Program-made: the position numbers and the translations under genes
NCBI GenBank assembly: GCA_025965125.1
Contig: JAOPXM010000037.1
Coordinates: forward strand, 1 to 41,589
Length of the DNA stretch: 41,589 nucleotides
DNA from: Nocardioides sp.
GTDB taxonomy: Bacteria; Actinomycetota; Actinomycetes; Propionibacteriales; Nocardioidaceae
Direction: 5' to 3'
Notes under the pieces: generated by a model
What the model saw: the letters and a program-made list of their open reading frames with translations, nothing else
Databases searched by the model: none
What the model was told of the DNA's origin: nothing
Shown here: in pieces, positions 24,742 through 34,073 of the stretch
How positions within the stretch are numbered: position 1 is the stretch's first letter
How the letters are laid out: each line of letters opens with the position of its first letter

Positions 24742-26034
24742 ATGCCGCACACGTCACTGCACACCGCCGCCGACCTGCTCGCCTACGACCGCGAGCACCT
24801 GTGGCATCCCTACACGTCGATGACGGATCCCACCCCGGTGCGGCTGGTCACGGGGGCGGACGGGACCAGGATCACCCTCGACGACGGCAGCGAGCTCCTC
24901 GACGGCATGTCCTCGTGGTGGGCGGCGATCCACGGCTACAACCATCCCGCTCTCAACGCGGCCCTGACCGACCAGGTTGCCGACTTCGCCCATGTGATGT
25001 TCGGCGGGCTCACCCATCGTCCGGCAATCGCCCTGGCCGAGAAGCTCGTGTCGATCACGCCCGAGGGTCTCGACCACGTCTTTCTCGCGGACTCCGGGTC
25101 GGTGAGCGTCGAGGTGGCGCTGAAGATGGTGCTGCAGCACCAACGCGGCGTCGGCCGACCCGAGCGCACCAGGATGCTCACGATCCGCGGTGGCTACCAC
25201 GGCGACACGTTCGGCTGCATGAGCGTCTGCGACCCCGTCGGCGGGATGCACTCGATGTTCAGCCAGGTGCTCCCCACCCAGGTGTTCGCGGACCGGCCGC
25301 CGGCCGGGGTCGAGGACGTCCCGGCCTGGGCGGAGGGTTTCCGCTCGCTCGCGGCCGAGCACGCCCACGAGCTCGCCGGCATCATCGTCGAGCCGCTCCT
25401 GCAGGGAGCCGGCGGCATGCACGTCTACCCCGCCGAGTGCCTGCGGGTCATGCGCGAGGTGGCCGACGAGCACGAGCTGGTGCTGGTGTTCGACGAGATC
25501 GCGACCGGGTTCGGGCGAACCGGCTGGCTGTTCGCGGCCGAAGCCGCCGGCGTCACCCCGGACGTGATGTGCCTGGGCAAGGCGCTCACCGGCGGCTACC
25601 TCACCCTGGCGGCTGTGCTGTGCACCGGTGCCGTCGCTGCGGGACTGTCGCGGTCCGAGTCCGGTGTGCTGATGCACGGCCCGACGTACATGGGCAACCC
25701 GCTGGCCTGCAGCGTCGCGCTTGCCAACCTGCGGTTGCTGGAGACCGGCGATTTCCGGTCGGACGTCGAGCGGATCAACGCTGGGCTGGTCGCTGGGCTG
25801 GCCCCGCTGCGCGACCTGCCCGGGATCCTCGACGTCCGCACGATCGGCGCCGTGGGCGTCGCCCAGCTCGACCACCCGGTCGACGTCGTCAAGGCGACCG
25901 ACGCGGCCGCCGAGGAGGGCGTGTGGCTGAGGCCGTTCCGGGACCTGATCTACACGATGCCGCCGTACGTCTCGACCGACGAGGACGTCGCCCTGATCTG
26001 TACGGCGATCGGGCGAGCCGCGGTGGTCGCATGA
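24742..26034 (+). CDS. bioA: Adenosylmethionine--8-amino-7-oxononanoate aminotransferase
   Basis: The 430-aa class III PLP aminotransferase converts KAPA to DAPA with SAM as amino donor. BioA marks are LWHPYTSM near the N-terminus, [31 protein letters not shown] PLP phosphate site, [15 protein letters not shown] and the Schiff-base Lys280 in [23 protein letters not shown] carries the PLP-ring Asp. Its TGA overlaps the bioF ATG (ATGA). Confidence 0.97.
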   Translation: MPHTSLHTAADLLAYDREHLWHPYTSMTDPTPVRLVTGADGTRITLDDGSELLDGMSSWWAAIHGYNHPALNAALTDQVADFAHVMFGGLTHRPAIALAEKLVSITPEGLDHVFLADSGSVSVEVALKMVLQHQRGVGRPERTRMLTIRGGYHGDTFGCMSVCDPVGGMHSMFSQVLPTQVFADRPPAGVEDVPAWAEGFRSLAAEHAHELAGIIVEPLLQGAGGMHVYPAECLRVMREVADEHELVLVFDEIATGFGRTGWLFAAEAAGVTPDVMCLGKALTGGYLTLAAVLCTGAVAAGLSRSESGVLMHGPTYMGNPLACSVALANLRLLETGDFRSDVERINAGLVAGLAPLRDLPGILDVRTIGAVGVAQLDHPVDVVKATDAAAEEGVWLRPFRDLIYTMPPYVSTDEDVALICTAIGRAAVVA

Positions 26035-27152
26035 CGTGGTCCGAGTGGCTCGCGGAGCAGGCTACGCAGAGAGATGGCGCCGGCCTGCGCCGCACACTGC
26101 GCCCGCGGGCGGCGGCCGACGGAGTCATCGACCTCGCAGGCAACGACTACCTGGGACTGTCCAGGGACTCCCTGGTCACCGCGGCGGCGGCCGACGCCGC
26201 GATGATGTGGGGAGCGGGTTCGGGCGCCTCGCGGCTCGTCACCGGCACGCTTCTCCTGCACACCCACCTCGAGGAAGCGCTGGCCGACTACACCGGGCAG
26301 CCCGCGGCGCTGGTGATGTCGACCGGCTACCACGCGAACCTCTCGGTCGTGTCCGCGCTGGTCGACCGCAACAGTCTGGTCGTCTCCGACGCGCACATCC
26401 ACGCTTCGCTGATCGATGCGATCCGGCTCTCCCGAGCCGATCTCGTCGTGGTGCCGCACAACGACGTCGAGGCGGTCCGAACTGCCCTGGCATCGGCTGC
26501 GGGTCGCCGGACGATGGTGCTCGCCGAGTCGATCTACTCCGTCCTCGGCGACGCGGCACCCCTGGTCGAGCTGGCGGCGGCGTGCGAGGAGCACGGCGCC
26601 CTGCTGGTCGTTGACGAGGCGCACGGGCTCGGTGTGCACGGGCCGGGGATGGTGCGGCTCGCCGGGTTGAACGGACTGCCCCACGTCGTTGTCACCGCGA
26701 CGCTGTCGAAGGCGCTCGGCAGCCAGGGCGGTGCGGTGCTCGGCTCCCCCGAGATCATCGAGCACCTGGTCAACAGGGCCCGCCCGTTCATCTTCGACAC
26801 GGCCCTCGCACCGGCGTCGGCCGCAGCGGCCCTCGCTGCGTTGGGTGTGCTGCGCGAGCGTTCCGAACTGCCGGGCCTCGTGCGCAGCCGGGTCGTCGAC
26901 CTCGCCGCAGCGCTTGGCGTGGAGCCGCCCGCCGGTGCGGTGCTCTCCGTGCCGATGCCGTCTCCGCGGATCGCACTCGCCGCCCAGGCCGCTGCGGCGG
27001 CGCAGGGGGTCCGGGTCGGCTGCTTTCGGCCGCCGTCGGTGCCGGATGGGATCTCGCGGCTCCGGATCACGGTCAACGCGGGCGTCGCCGGCGAAGACTG
27101 GGCGCGCGCGACCGAGGTGCTCGTCGCGGTCGTCAAGGAACACGCTTCGTGA
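26031..27152 (+). CDS. bioF: 8-amino-7-oxononanoate synthase
   Basis: The 373-aa PLP alpha-oxoamine synthase condenses pimeloyl-ACP/CoA with L-alanine to [39 protein letters not shown] and Lys227 in [11 protein letters not shown] are the expected blocks in order. The start overlaps the bioA stop by 4 nt. bioF is the first ring-assembly step, placed between bioA and bioD. The pimeloyl-supply genes bioC/bioH are not in the window. Confidence 0.96.
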   Translation: MTWSEWLAEQATQRDGAGLRRTLRPRAAADGVIDLAGNDYLGLSRDSLVTAAAADAAMMWGAGSGASRLVTGTLLLHTHLEEALADYTGQPAALVMSTGYHANLSVVSALVDRNSLVVSDAHIHASLIDAIRLSRADLVVVPHNDVEAVRTALASAAGRRTMVLAESIYSVLGDAAPLVELAAACEEHGALLVVDEAHGLGVHGPGMVRLAGLNGLPHVVVTATLSKALGSQGGAVLGSPEIIEHLVNRARPFIFDTALAPASAAAALAALGVLRERSELPGLVRSRVVDLAAALGVEPPAGAVLSVPMPSPRIALAAQAAAAAQGVRVGCFRPPSVPDGISRLRITVNAGVAGEDWARATEVLVAVVKEHAS

Positions 27153-27186
27153 CGCACCCGGCGTCAGACTGTCCGGTGAGACTCGC

Positions 27187-27861
27187 GTGACCGGCCGTGT
27201 CATCGTTGTCACCGGCACGAGCACCGGCGTCGGCAAGACCGTGGCGACGGCCGCGTTGGCGGTGCGAGCCCGGGGCGCGGGCCAGGTGACGGTGGTCAAG
27301 CCCGTGCAGACCGGGATCACCGGCATTGACCCGAGCGATGCCGATGAGGTGCACCGGCTGACCGGGTGCTCGGTGCAGGAGTACACCGCACTCGACGACC
27401 CGCTCGCGCCGGACACCGCGGCTCGTCGGCAGGGCATGCGCATCCCGCCGGTGGCGGAGTACGCCGACCGGATCCGGGTGCTGACCGGGTTCCACGACGT
27501 TGTCCTCGTGGAAGGCGCGGGCGGCCTGCTGGTGCGGCTCGACACCGATGGCGGCACGCTCCTCGACCTCGCGGCCGAGCTGGCCGAGACGGTGCCGGTC
27601 GAGGTGGTCGTCGTGGCGGCGGCGGGGCTCGGGACCCTGAACCACGCGGAGCTCACCGTGGGTGCGCTGCGCGCTCGAGGGCTGGAACCGGCCGGGCTCG
27701 TGATCGGTGCCTGGCCGGCCGAGCCCGGGCTCGCCGAGCTGTGCAACGCCGAGGACCTGCCCCGCCTGACCGGCGTACCCCTGATCGCGACGATCCCGGC
27801 AGGAGTCGGCGCCCTGGGCAGCGCGGAGTTCCAGGCTCAGGCGCCGTCCTGGTTCAGCTGA
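27187..27861 (+). CDS. bioD: ATP-dependent dethiobiotin synthetase
   Basis: The 224-aa P-loop enzyme closes the ureido ring (DAPA + CO2 to dethiobiotin). It begins VIVVTGTSTGVGKT, the Walker A-like GTxTxVGKT. It has VVKPVQTG and the VEGAGGLLVRLD segment. GTG 27187 is the only start consistent with the family, 34 bp after bioF; no good ribosome binding site is visible. It ends 10 bp short of the convergent amidase. Confidence 0.95.
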   Translation: MTGRVIVVTGTSTGVGKTVATAALAVRARGAGQVTVVKPVQTGITGIDPSDADEVHRLTGCSVQEYTALDDPLAPDTAARRQGMRIPPVAEYADRIRVLTGFHDVVLVEGAGGLLVRLDTDGGTLLDLAAELAETVPVEVVVVAAAGLGTLNHAELTVGALRARGLEPAGLVIGAWPAEPGLAELCNAEDLPRLTGVPLIATIPAGVGALGSAEFQAQAPSWFS

Positions 27862-27871
27862 CGGGTACGGG

Positions 27872-29263
27872 TCACCACCCGGGCGGCTTCCGGTCGATCC
27901 ACGGGGCGGCGGCCTCGATCTGCGCCGAGAGCGAGAGCAGCAGCTCCTCCTCGGCGGGGCGGGCCGCCAGCATCACGCCCACTGGCAGGCCGTCCGGTGT
28001 CCAGTGCAGCGGCAGCGACACGGCCGGCATCCCGGTGACGTTCCACGCCGAGGTCCAGGGCGTGAACGCTTTCTGCGCCTCGAAGTCGGCGGCCGGGTCG
28101 GCGTCGTCGCGCATCGCCCCGACCAGGACGGGCGGGGCCGCGAGGGTGGGGGTGAGCACGGCGTCGTACGGCGCCAGCATCGTCAGCGTGCCGGCCGCGA
28201 AGCGGCGCATCGCCCCGATCGCGAGCCCGAACTCCGGCCCCGACACGGCGTTGCCCCGCTCGGTGAGCCAGCGGGTCAGTGGTCGGAGCAGGTGCCGCTT
28301 CTCGGGTGGCACCACCGACAGCGCGGTGAGCACCGACCAGCAGGTCTCGAAGACCGGAACGGCTTCCGGCGGCAGGGGTACGGCGATGTCCACGACCTCG
28401 TGGCCGAGCGACTCGAGCAGGGTCGACGCGCCCTCCCAGGCTTTGACGCACTCGGGGTCGACGCGCACGTCCGCGATCAGCGGCTCCACGAACCGCGCGA
28501 TCCGGAGCCGGCCGGGCTCGCGGTCGCATGCGCTCAGGAAGCTGTCGGACGGGTCCGGCGCCCATGACGGGTCACCCGGGCGATGCCCGGCCAGCACGTC
28601 CAGGAGCGCCGCCGAGTCGCGGACGCTGCGAGCGAGAGGACCGGCAACCGCCAGGCCGACGGGATCGCCGTACATCGGATGGCCGCTGATCCGGCCACGC
28701 GTCGGCTTCAACCCCACCAGGCCGCAGCAGGACGCGGGGATCCGGATCGACCCACCGCCGTCGGAGCCCTGGGCGAGCGGCACGAGTCCCGCGGCGACCG
28801 CGGCTGCTGCGCCACCGGACGAGCCGCCGGCCGTCCGCGTGTGGTCCCACGGCGTCACCGCGGGCGGGGCGATGTCGGGCTCGGTGTAACAGGGCGAGCC
28901 GAACTCCGGCGTGTTCGTCTTCCCGATGCTCACCATGCCGGCGGCCTCGATGGACAGCGTCACACCGTCGGAGATGTCCGGCACGAAGTCGGCGAAGACG
29001 GCCGACCCGAACGTCGTCCGCACGCCGGCCGTCATGTTCAGGTCCTTGATCGCGGTGGGTACACCGTGCAGCGGCGACTCCCCCGGCTCGAGCGCGGTGG
29101 CCCGTTCCCGCGCGCGCTCGGGCGTCAACGTGACGAACGCGCCGACCGAGTCGAGCCGGTCGGCGCGTTCGAGGTAGTGCTCGGTGAGCTCGAGCGGCGA
29201 CACCTCACGGCGGCGTACGAGCTCGCCCTGCTCCCGGGCGGTCAGGTCGTGCAGTTCGGTCAC
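27872..29263 (-). CDS. Amidase (amidase signature family)
   Basis: The 463-aa hydrolase has an intact Ser-cisSer-Lys triad: Lys73 (AIKDLN), the cis-Ser of GGSSGGA (about 148) and nucleophile Ser172 (GSDGGGSIRIPAS). It lacks GatA-specific context, and gatB/gatC are absent, so it is probably a catabolic amidase acting on small or aryl amides; the substrate is unknown. GTG 29263 is supported by TAGCGT 7 nt upstream. It lies 18 nt behind the FMN reductase on the same strand and may be read from both promoters. Confidence 0.88.
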   Translation of the reverse strand: MTELHDLTAREQGELVRRREVSPLELTEHYLERADRLDSVGAFVTLTPERARERATALEPGESPLHGVPTAIKDLNMTAGVRTTFGSAVFADFVPDISDGVTLSIEAAGMVSIGKTNTPEFGSPCYTEPDIAPPAVTPWDHTRTAGGSSGGAAAAVAAGLVPLAQGSDGGGSIRIPASCCGLVGLKPTRGRISGHPMYGDPVGLAVAGPLARSVRDSAALLDVLAGHRPGDPSWAPDPSDSFLSACDREPGRLRIARFVEPLIADVRVDPECVKAWEGASTLLESLGHEVVDIAVPLPPEAVPVFETCWSVLTALSVVPPEKRHLLRPLTRWLTERGNAVSGPEFGLAIGAMRRFAAGTLTMLAPYDAVLTPTLAAPPVLVGAMRDDADPAADFEAQKAFTPWTSAWNVTGMPAVSLPLHWTPDGLPVGVMLAARPAEEELLLSLSAQIEAAAPWIDRKPPGW

Positions 29264-29270
29264 GTGCCAG

Positions 29271-29276
29271 ACGCTA
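29271..29276 (-). promoter_or_regulatory. Predicted -10 of the amidase gene (leaderless)
   Basis: TAGCGT on the minus strand is followed by 7 nt and GTG 29263. It lies in the short gap after the FMN reductase stop. Confidence 0.45.
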
Positions 29277-29281
29277 ACGGG

Positions 29282-29830
29282 TCAGGCGGCGACGAGCTCC
29301 GGCTCGAAGTCGACCAGCTTGCGCATCGCGTCGCTCAGCCTGGCGAGCACCTCGGGGTCGGTGAGCACGTCCACACCGATGGCGGACTGCGAGACGGTCA
29401 CGTCCTCGACGATGACCGCGCCCGCGATGCCGGCCGAGCGCTGGGTGTCCGCGTGCGCCCACTTGCCGCCGTACGGGGTCGGGGTGGCGCCGACGACGCC
29501 CAACGGCTTGCCCGTGAGTGCGGACGCCCCGTAAGGGCGCGAGAGCCAGTCGATGGCATTGTTGAGGACCGCCGGCATCGTGCCGTTGTACTCAGGGGTG
29601 ACGACCAGGACGCGGTCGGCGGAGCCGACCTGCTCGCGCACGGAGACAACCGCCGCGGGGGTGTTCTCGCCGTCCATGTCCTCGTTGTAGAACGGCAACC
29701 GGTCGAGGCCGTCGACGATCTCGACGCTGACGCCCTCCGGCGAGGTGCCGCGCAGGGTCTCGGCGATCTTGCGGTTGAGGGAGTCGGCGCGGAGGCTGCC
29801 GACCAGGACGATGACGCGGGTGTCCGACAT
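29282..29830 (-). CDS. NAD(P)H-dependent FMN reductase
   Basis: The 182-aa flavodoxin-like protein has the FMN-binding loop GSLRADSLNRKIAE, the diagnostic TPEYNGTMPAVLNNAIDWLSRP and G-K-P-L-G-V-V-G. The family includes azoreductase, chromate and quinone reductases. ATG 29830 has a GAGGAG site 7 nt upstream. It is divergent from a TetR regulator across a 134-bp region with a clear palindrome, so it is the likely TetR target and may serve in redox or xenobiotic defence. Confidence 0.92.
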   Translation of the reverse strand: MSDTRVIVLVGSLRADSLNRKIAETLRGTSPEGVSVEIVDGLDRLPFYNEDMDGENTPAAVVSVREQVGSADRVLVVTPEYNGTMPAVLNNAIDWLSRPYGASALTGKPLGVVGATPTPYGGKWAHADTQRSAGIAGAVIVEDVTVSQSAIGVDVLTDPEVLARLSDAMRKLVDFEPELVAA

Positions 29831-29876
29831 GAGGGGCTCCTCGAAGGGTACGGATGAGTGGGACGTTCACGGGTGT

Positions 29877-29896
29877 AAACGGACTGTGGTCCGCTT
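29877..29896. promoter_or_regulatory. Probable TetR operator
   Basis: CGGAC-TGTG-GTCCG with partly symmetric AAA and CTT flanks gives a 20-bp near palindrome between the FMN reductase and TetR genes. Size and position are typical for TetR-family operators. Confidence 0.6.
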
Positions 29897-29949
29897 CTTA
29901 TTCCCGCCCGGTTCGCGAACTTCCCCCGCGGCGCGACGGCGCCGCCTCC

Positions 29950-29955
29950 TAGAGT
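29950..29955 (+). promoter_or_regulatory. Predicted -10 of the tetR-type gene
   Basis: TAGAGT lies 9 nt before ATG 29965, with no ribosome binding site. Confidence 0.45.
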
Positions 29956-29964
29956 GAACGCCTC

Positions 29965-30567
29965 ATGTCCGAGCCCCATTTCCTGCCTCTGCTCGGCGCT
30001 CCCCCGGTTGAGCGCCGCGACGCCGCGCGGAATCGTGAGCGACTGCTGGTCGCCGCGGAGCGGCTGATCGACCACTGCGGACTGGATGCCGTGACGATGG
30101 ACGCCGTGGCGGCCGAGGCGGGCGTCGGCAAGGGCACGGTCTTCCGTCGCTTCGACTCCCGCGAGGGCCTGATGGGCGCGATCCTCAACCACTCGGAGAC
30201 CGAGTGGCAGGCCGCGGTCATGTCGGGGCCGGCGCCGCTGGGTCCGGGGGCTCCGCCGATGGAGCGCCTGCTGGCGTTCGGTCGCTCCCGGCTTGAGATC
30301 ACCCTCAAGCACGCGGAGCTGATCCGCCACGCCGGGCGCGCCGTGGCACGGTCCTACGCGGCGTACTCCTTCGCCGCGATGCACGTGCGGATCCTGCTCG
30401 AGGAGATCGGCGTCACCGGCGACCTCCCGCTGCTGGCGGTGGCCCTGCTCGCCCCGCTCGAGGCGCCCATCCTGGAGCAGCAGATCGACATCGACGGGTT
30501 CCCGCTGGAGCGGGTCTACGAGGGCTGGACTGATCTGGCCCGGAGAGTCGTCGGGCCGTCCGCCTGA
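29965..30567 (+). CDS. TetR/AcrR family transcriptional regulator
   Basis: The 200-aa regulator has an N-terminal HTH (about 18-65: NRERLLVAAERLI, VTMDAVAAEAGVGKGTVFRRFDSREGL) and an all-helical ligand-binding C-terminal domain. It is divergent from the FMN reductase-amidase pair and most likely represses that operon and itself through the palindrome at 29877-29896. The ligand is unknown. It converges with cimA, 33 bp apart. Confidence 0.92.
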   Translation: MSEPHFLPLLGAPPVERRDAARNRERLLVAAERLIDHCGLDAVTMDAVAAEAGVGKGTVFRRFDSREGLMGAILNHSETEWQAAVMSGPAPLGPGAPPMERLLAFGRSRLEITLKHAELIRHAGRAVARSYAAYSFAAMHVRILLEEIGVTGDLPLLAVALLAPLEAPILEQQIDIDGFPLERVYEGWTDLARRVVGPSA

Positions 30568-30600
30568 CGAGGTGCCGAGGCACCCCCTGGATCGGACGGT

Positions 30601-32193
30601 TCAGCTGTGGTGGCGGCGCAGACCGAACGTCAGTCCGTCCACCAGGGCTCCCCACGACGCCTCGACGACGTTGTGGCCGACCCCGACCGTCACCCACGAG
30701 GAGACGCCATCGGTGGTCTCGATCAGCACCCTGGTGATCGCGTCGGTTCCGTGCCCCTGGTCGAGGATGCGGACCTTGTAGTCGATCAGCTCGAACTTCG
30801 CGACCTCCGGGTAGGCCTGGACGATCGCGGTCCGCAACGCCGCGTCGAGGGCGTTGACGGGACCGTTGCCCTCACCGGTCACGACGAAGCGGACGCCGTC
30901 GGCGTTCAGCTTGACGGTGGCCTCGGACACCGCCTCGACCCCCGGCCCGGACTCGGGGAGCGTCTCGGTGATGACGCGCCAGGACTCGACATCGAAGTAC
31001 GCCGGCCGCGCACCCTCGACCTCCTCCACCAGGAGCAGCTCGAAGGACGCGTCCGCAGCCTCGAACGTGAACCCGCGCGACTCCAGCACCTTCACCCGGT
31101 CGGTGATCCGGCCCACGAGGTCCTTGTCGCCGGACAGGTCGAAGCCGAGCTCCCGGCCCTTCAGCTCGATCGAGGCACGGCCGGCCATGTCGGAGACCAG
31201 CAGCCGCATGTCGTTGCCGACGCCGACCGGGTCCATGTGCTGGTAGAGGTTCGGGTCGACCTTGATTGCGCTGGCGTGCAGCCCGGCCTTGTGGGTGAAC
31301 GCCGACGTGCCGACATACGGCTGGCGCGACGCGGGCGGGAAGTTCGTGACCTCGGCAACCGCGTGCGCGATTCGGGTGGCGTCCCTCAGCAGACCCTGGG
31401 GCAGCACCTGGCGATCCAGCTTGAGCTCGAGGTTGGCGACGATCGAGACGAGGTCTGCGTTGCCGGTGCGCTCGCCGTACCCGTTGATCGTGCCCTGCAC
31501 GTGGGTCGCGCCGGCCTCGACGGCCGCGAGCGTGTTGGCGACCGCGCAGCCGGTGTCGTTGTGGCAGTGGATGCCGACCCGTACGCCGGTCGTCTCGACG
31601 ACGTCGTGCACGACGTCGGAGACCCAGTCCGGGAGCATGCCGCCGTTGGTGTCGCAGAGCGCGATCACGTCGGCGCCCGCGTCGTACGCCGTGCGGAGGA
31701 CCTCGAGGGCGTAGTCGCGGTTGGCGCGGTAGCCGTCGAAGAAGTGCTCGGCGTCGAGGAAGACCTGCTGACCCTCGGCGCGCAGGTGGGAGACCGTGTC
31801 GCGGATCATCGCGAGGTTCTCCTCGAGGGTGGTGCGCAGCGCCAGGTCGACGTGCCGGTCGTGTGACTTCGCGACCAGGGTCACGACACCGGCGCCGCTG
31901 TCGCGCAGGGCGGCGATGCCGGGGTCGTCGGCCGCACGCAGGCCGGCCCGGCGGGTGGCACCGAACGCCGCCAGCTTCGCGTTGCGCAGGTCCAGCTCCT
32001 GGCTCGCCCGGCGGAAGAACTCGGTGTCCTTGGGGTTGGCCCCTGGCCAGCCGCCCTCGATGTAGCCGACGCCCAGGTCGTCGAGCTGGCGCGCGATGCT
32101 CAGCTTGTCGGCGACGGAGAGGTTGAGTCCCTCTTGCTGCGCGCCGTCGCGCAACGTCGTGTCGTAGACGTGGAAGTCGCCGTGCAGGTCCAT
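30601..32193 (-). CDS. cimA: (R)-citramalate synthase
   Basis: The 530-aa member of the isopropylmalate/homocitrate/citramalate synthase family condenses pyruvate and acetyl-CoA to citramalate, a threonine-independent route to isoleucine. The N-terminal TIM barrel has the catalytic [13 protein letters not shown] (residues 10-22) and metal-binding HCHNDTG. The C-terminal LeuA-type dimer/regulatory domain starts near 400 and can bind isoleucine in related enzymes. The residues after DGAQQEG and the 530-aa length fit CimA better than LeuA. The ribosome binding site is weak. An attenuator-like leader lies upstream. leuCD and leuB in the same window can carry out the next steps. Confidence 0.93.
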   Translation of the reverse strand: MDLHGDFHVYDTTLRDGAQQEGLNLSVADKLSIARQLDDLGVGYIEGGWPGANPKDTEFFRRASQELDLRNAKLAAFGATRRAGLRAADDPGIAALRDSGAGVVTLVAKSHDRHVDLALRTTLEENLAMIRDTVSHLRAEGQQVFLDAEHFFDGYRANRDYALEVLRTAYDAGADVIALCDTNGGMLPDWVSDVVHDVVETTGVRVGIHCHNDTGCAVANTLAAVEAGATHVQGTINGYGERTGNADLVSIVANLELKLDRQVLPQGLLRDATRIAHAVAEVTNFPPASRQPYVGTSAFTHKAGLHASAIKVDPNLYQHMDPVGVGNDMRLLVSDMAGRASIELKGRELGFDLSGDKDLVGRITDRVKVLESRGFTFEAADASFELLLVEEVEGARPAYFDVESWRVITETLPESGPGVEAVSEATVKLNADGVRFVVTGEGNGPVNALDAALRTAIVQAYPEVAKFELIDYKVRILDQGHGTDAITRVLIETTDGVSSWVTVGVGHNVVEASWGALVDGLTFGLRRHHS

Positions 32194-32255
32194 TGGTTCG
32201 CTTTCGACGTTCGTTGAAGAGCGGCTTCGCCCTGTTCCTCAGGCTCTTTGTCGCA

Positions 32256-32283
32256 CAAAAAAACCTCTCGAGGGACGAGAGGT
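32256..32283 (-). terminator. Attenuator terminator in the cimA leader
   Basis: An 8-bp stem (ACCTCTCG / CGAGAGGT) with a 5-nt loop is followed by seven T residues on the minus strand (plus-strand A run 32257-32263). It is the clearest rho-independent terminator in the window, and it lies upstream of a gene rather than after one. Confidence 0.88.
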
Positions 32284-32285
32284 CG

Positions 32286-32320
32286 GCGCGTCGGTCTCCG
32301 GGTGGCGGAGGGCGACGCGC
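32286..32320 (-). promoter_or_regulatory. Pre-terminator hairpin of the cimA leader
   Basis: An 8-bp stem (32286-32293 with 32313-32320) encloses a 5-bp inner stem (CTCCG 32296-32300 with CGGAG 32306-32310). Its 5' arm starts at the leader peptide stop codon, so a stalled or terminating ribosome would change its folding. Confidence 0.6.
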
Positions 32321-32358
32321 TAGCAAATGATGATGACGTGGTGCTGCATGGGACTCAT
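32320..32358 (-). CDS. cimA leader peptide (12 aa)
   Basis: The ORF encodes MSPMQHHVIIIC and stops at TAG. The Val-Ile-Ile-Ile run (GTC ATC ATC ATT) near the end is the expected sensor for charged tRNA-Ile/Val. No strong ribosome binding site is visible. A TATCCC hexamer about 37 nt upstream could be a -10. It lies 63 bp downstream of the kinase gene stop, on the same strand. Confidence 0.7.
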   Translation of the reverse strand: MSPMQHHVIIIC

Positions 32359-32421
32359 GGTGCCACGGGTCGCCGGGTCCCGGGAGCCCGATTCCGGGAT
32401 ACGGATGCGGGCGGGCCGCGA

Positions 32422-34047
32422 TCAGCCGCGGCCGGCGCCGTTCTGCGAGCTGAACGGCCGGTCGTTTCCGGGGGTCCAGCTGGTGCCGGAGACGGAGACG
32501 CGCAGGCCCGCCAGCGCTGCGACCACCAGGACGACGGCGACCGCGCCCAGCCAGGTGCGCGAGCCGCGGGACAGCGGGGTCACGATGCGCGACAACGGAG
32601 ACCGCACTCGTGAGCCCCCAGGACCGGTCCAGGCCGATGCCGCGAACACGACCCCGCTGACGAACAGGGTGGTCGACGGGCTTGCCGCGACCGCGTAGCA
32701 GATCAGCGCCCCCGCGATCGCAAGGCCGAGGGCCCACAGCTGCAGCAGCACTGTGCTGCCGATGGATCGGACGAGGTGCCAGGGCGCAGCGAGCAGGAAC
32801 CGGGCGCCGTCGTACCACCTGCGACCGCGGACCCGCCGCCGGTCACCTGCCGCGCTCGCGGCCAGCGACCCGCTGCGGAGCAGCCAGACCAGGAGCAGGA
32901 GCACCCCCGCGGCCGGCCAGGGGAACGCGGCGACCAGGGCACCCGCTGCCACCGCCGTGGAGGTCAGGAGGATCGCGCGCCGGAGCCGCTCGGCCAGCGG
33001 CGGGCGGGGCTCGACGTACGGCGTGTCCCGGGCCGGGTCGAAGCGGGTCGGGTCCTGGCCGCTCGGGTCGAACCGGGTCGGCATCGCGAAGGTGTGCGGG
33101 GCCCTCGAGACGTCGCCCAGCCGTTCTGTCACATCGTCCTGGCTCGCCTGGGCGGCGAGGGCGAGCGGGAGGGTGAAGAGGTCCTCAGGTCCCGTCGGCA
33201 CCGGTGGTACGACGGTCCGTCCGGCCGCCACCTGGGGCCTGAGCCAGCCGAGGATCGCGTCGAGGGTCGGGCGGTGCAGCGGATCGGGCTCGAGGGCCGC
33301 GGTCACGAGTCGTCTCAGCTCGTGCGGAAGACCCGTCAGGTCGTGCTCGCCCCGGCGGACTCGGTCCATGATCGCCATCGACGGGCCCCGACCGAACGGC
33401 GGGTTCCCGGTGCCCGCGTAGGCGACCGTCGCCGCCCATGAGTGCACGTCCGAGGCCGGTGTCGCGTCGTCACCGTGCAGGATCTCGGGCGCGAGGTAAC
33501 CGGGCGTGCCGAGCAGCCATCCGGTGTGGGTGAGCTTCGGGTCGTCGGCAACCCGGGCCAGCCCGAAGTCGATGAGGATCGGCGTACGGCCCTCCATGAG
33601 CACGTTGGACGGCTTCACGTCGCGATGCAGCACGCCCACCGAGTGCACGGAGGCAACCCCTTCGGCCAGGCACGCGGCGAACCAGACGAGGTCTGGCCCT
33701 TCGATCGGACCCTCCTCCTGCACGAAGTCGTGCAGGGACAGGCCGGGTACGTACCGCGTGGCTACGAAGGGCACGACCGCCCACGGGTCCGCGTCGACGA
33801 TCTCGGCGACCCAGCGACTGCGGATGCGCCGCAGTGAGCCGACCTCACGGGCCAGCCGGGCACGCGCCTCCTCGTCACCGACGATGTGCGGACGAAGGAC
33901 CTTCAGCGCGACCCGATCACCGCCCGGCTTGCGGGCCAGGTGCACGACGCCCATGCCACCCTCCCCGATCCGGGAGAGCAGCGTGTAGTCGCCCACCGTG
34001 GTCGGCCCGGATGCGGGCGACCCCGGCGGCCCAGCCTGCACAGTCAC
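32422..34047 (-). CDS. Membrane Ser/Thr protein kinase without PASTA domains
   Basis: The 541-aa protein has an N-terminal Hanks-type kinase domain (about 20-275): glycine loop IGEGGMGVV, ATP Lys in VALKVL, HRDVKPSN, DFGLA and GTPGYLAPE. All catalytic residues are present. A Pro-rich linker carries repeated TRFDP motifs. A C-terminal membrane region (about 365-520) has roughly five hydrophobic segments and no PASTA or other sensor domain. GTG 34047 is supported by TAGCCT 6 nt upstream. Neighbours ilvE and cimA are metabolic, with no evident functional link. Confidence 0.92.
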   Translation of the reverse strand: MTVQAGPPGSPASGPTTVGDYTLLSRIGEGGMGVVHLARKPGGDRVALKVLRPHIVGDEEARARLAREVGSLRRIRSRWVAEIVDADPWAVVPFVATRYVPGLSLHDFVQEEGPIEGPDLVWFAACLAEGVASVHSVGVLHRDVKPSNVLMEGRTPILIDFGLARVADDPKLTHTGWLLGTPGYLAPEILHGDDATPASDVHSWAATVAYAGTGNPPFGRGPSMAIMDRVRRGEHDLTGLPHELRRLVTAALEPDPLHRPTLDAILGWLRPQVAAGRTVVPPVPTGPEDLFTLPLALAAQASQDDVTERLGDVSRAPHTFAMPTRFDPSGQDPTRFDPARDTPYVEPRPPLAERLRRAILLTSTAVAAGALVAAFPWPAAGVLLLLVWLLRSGSLAASAAGDRRRVRGRRWYDGARFLLAAPWHLVRSIGSTVLLQLWALGLAIAGALICYAVAASPSTTLFVSGVVFAASAWTGPGGSRVRSPLSRIVTPLSRGSRTWLGAVAVVLVVAALAGLRVSVSGTSWTPGNDRPFSSQNGAGRG

Positions 34048-34053
34048 GGGATG

Positions 34054-34059
34054 AGGCTA
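34054..34059 (-). promoter_or_regulatory. Predicted -10 of the kinase gene (leaderless)
   Basis: TAGCCT on the minus strand lies 6 nt before GTG 34047. The expected -35 falls within the interspersed repeat at 34074-34110. Confidence 0.45.
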
Positions 34060-34073
34060 CCGACGCATCCACC

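Larger units (their letters stand above)
32194..32358 (-). promoter_or_regulatory. cimA leader RNA: attenuator with Val-Ile-Ile-Ile leader peptide
   Basis: Reading the minus strand, a 12-codon ORF (32358-32320) is followed by a long hairpin (32313-32320 with 32286-32293, plus an inner 5-bp stem). An intrinsic terminator with seven U residues comes next (32256-32283), and then 62 nt to the cimA ATG. This is the architecture of ribosome-mediated transcription attenuation as known for ilv and leu operons. Isoleucine is the end product of the CimA route, which fits the codons. Confidence 0.8.

Noticed and set aside
24663..26030. Very long open frame running into bioF, suggesting a fused protein
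   Set aside because: It is the out-of-frame shadow of bioA. Its translation is Arg/Pro/Gly-rich low complexity, and bioF has a proper ATGA overlap start.
30571..30584. Terminator between tetR and cimA (GGTGCC-GA-GGCACC)
   Set aside because: The stem is only 6 bp with a 2-nt loop and no U-run, so it is too weak to list.
32221..32283. T-box riboswitch upstream of cimA
   Set aside because: No T-box consensus sequence or specifier loop is visible, while a leader peptide ORF with Ile codons explains the terminator better.
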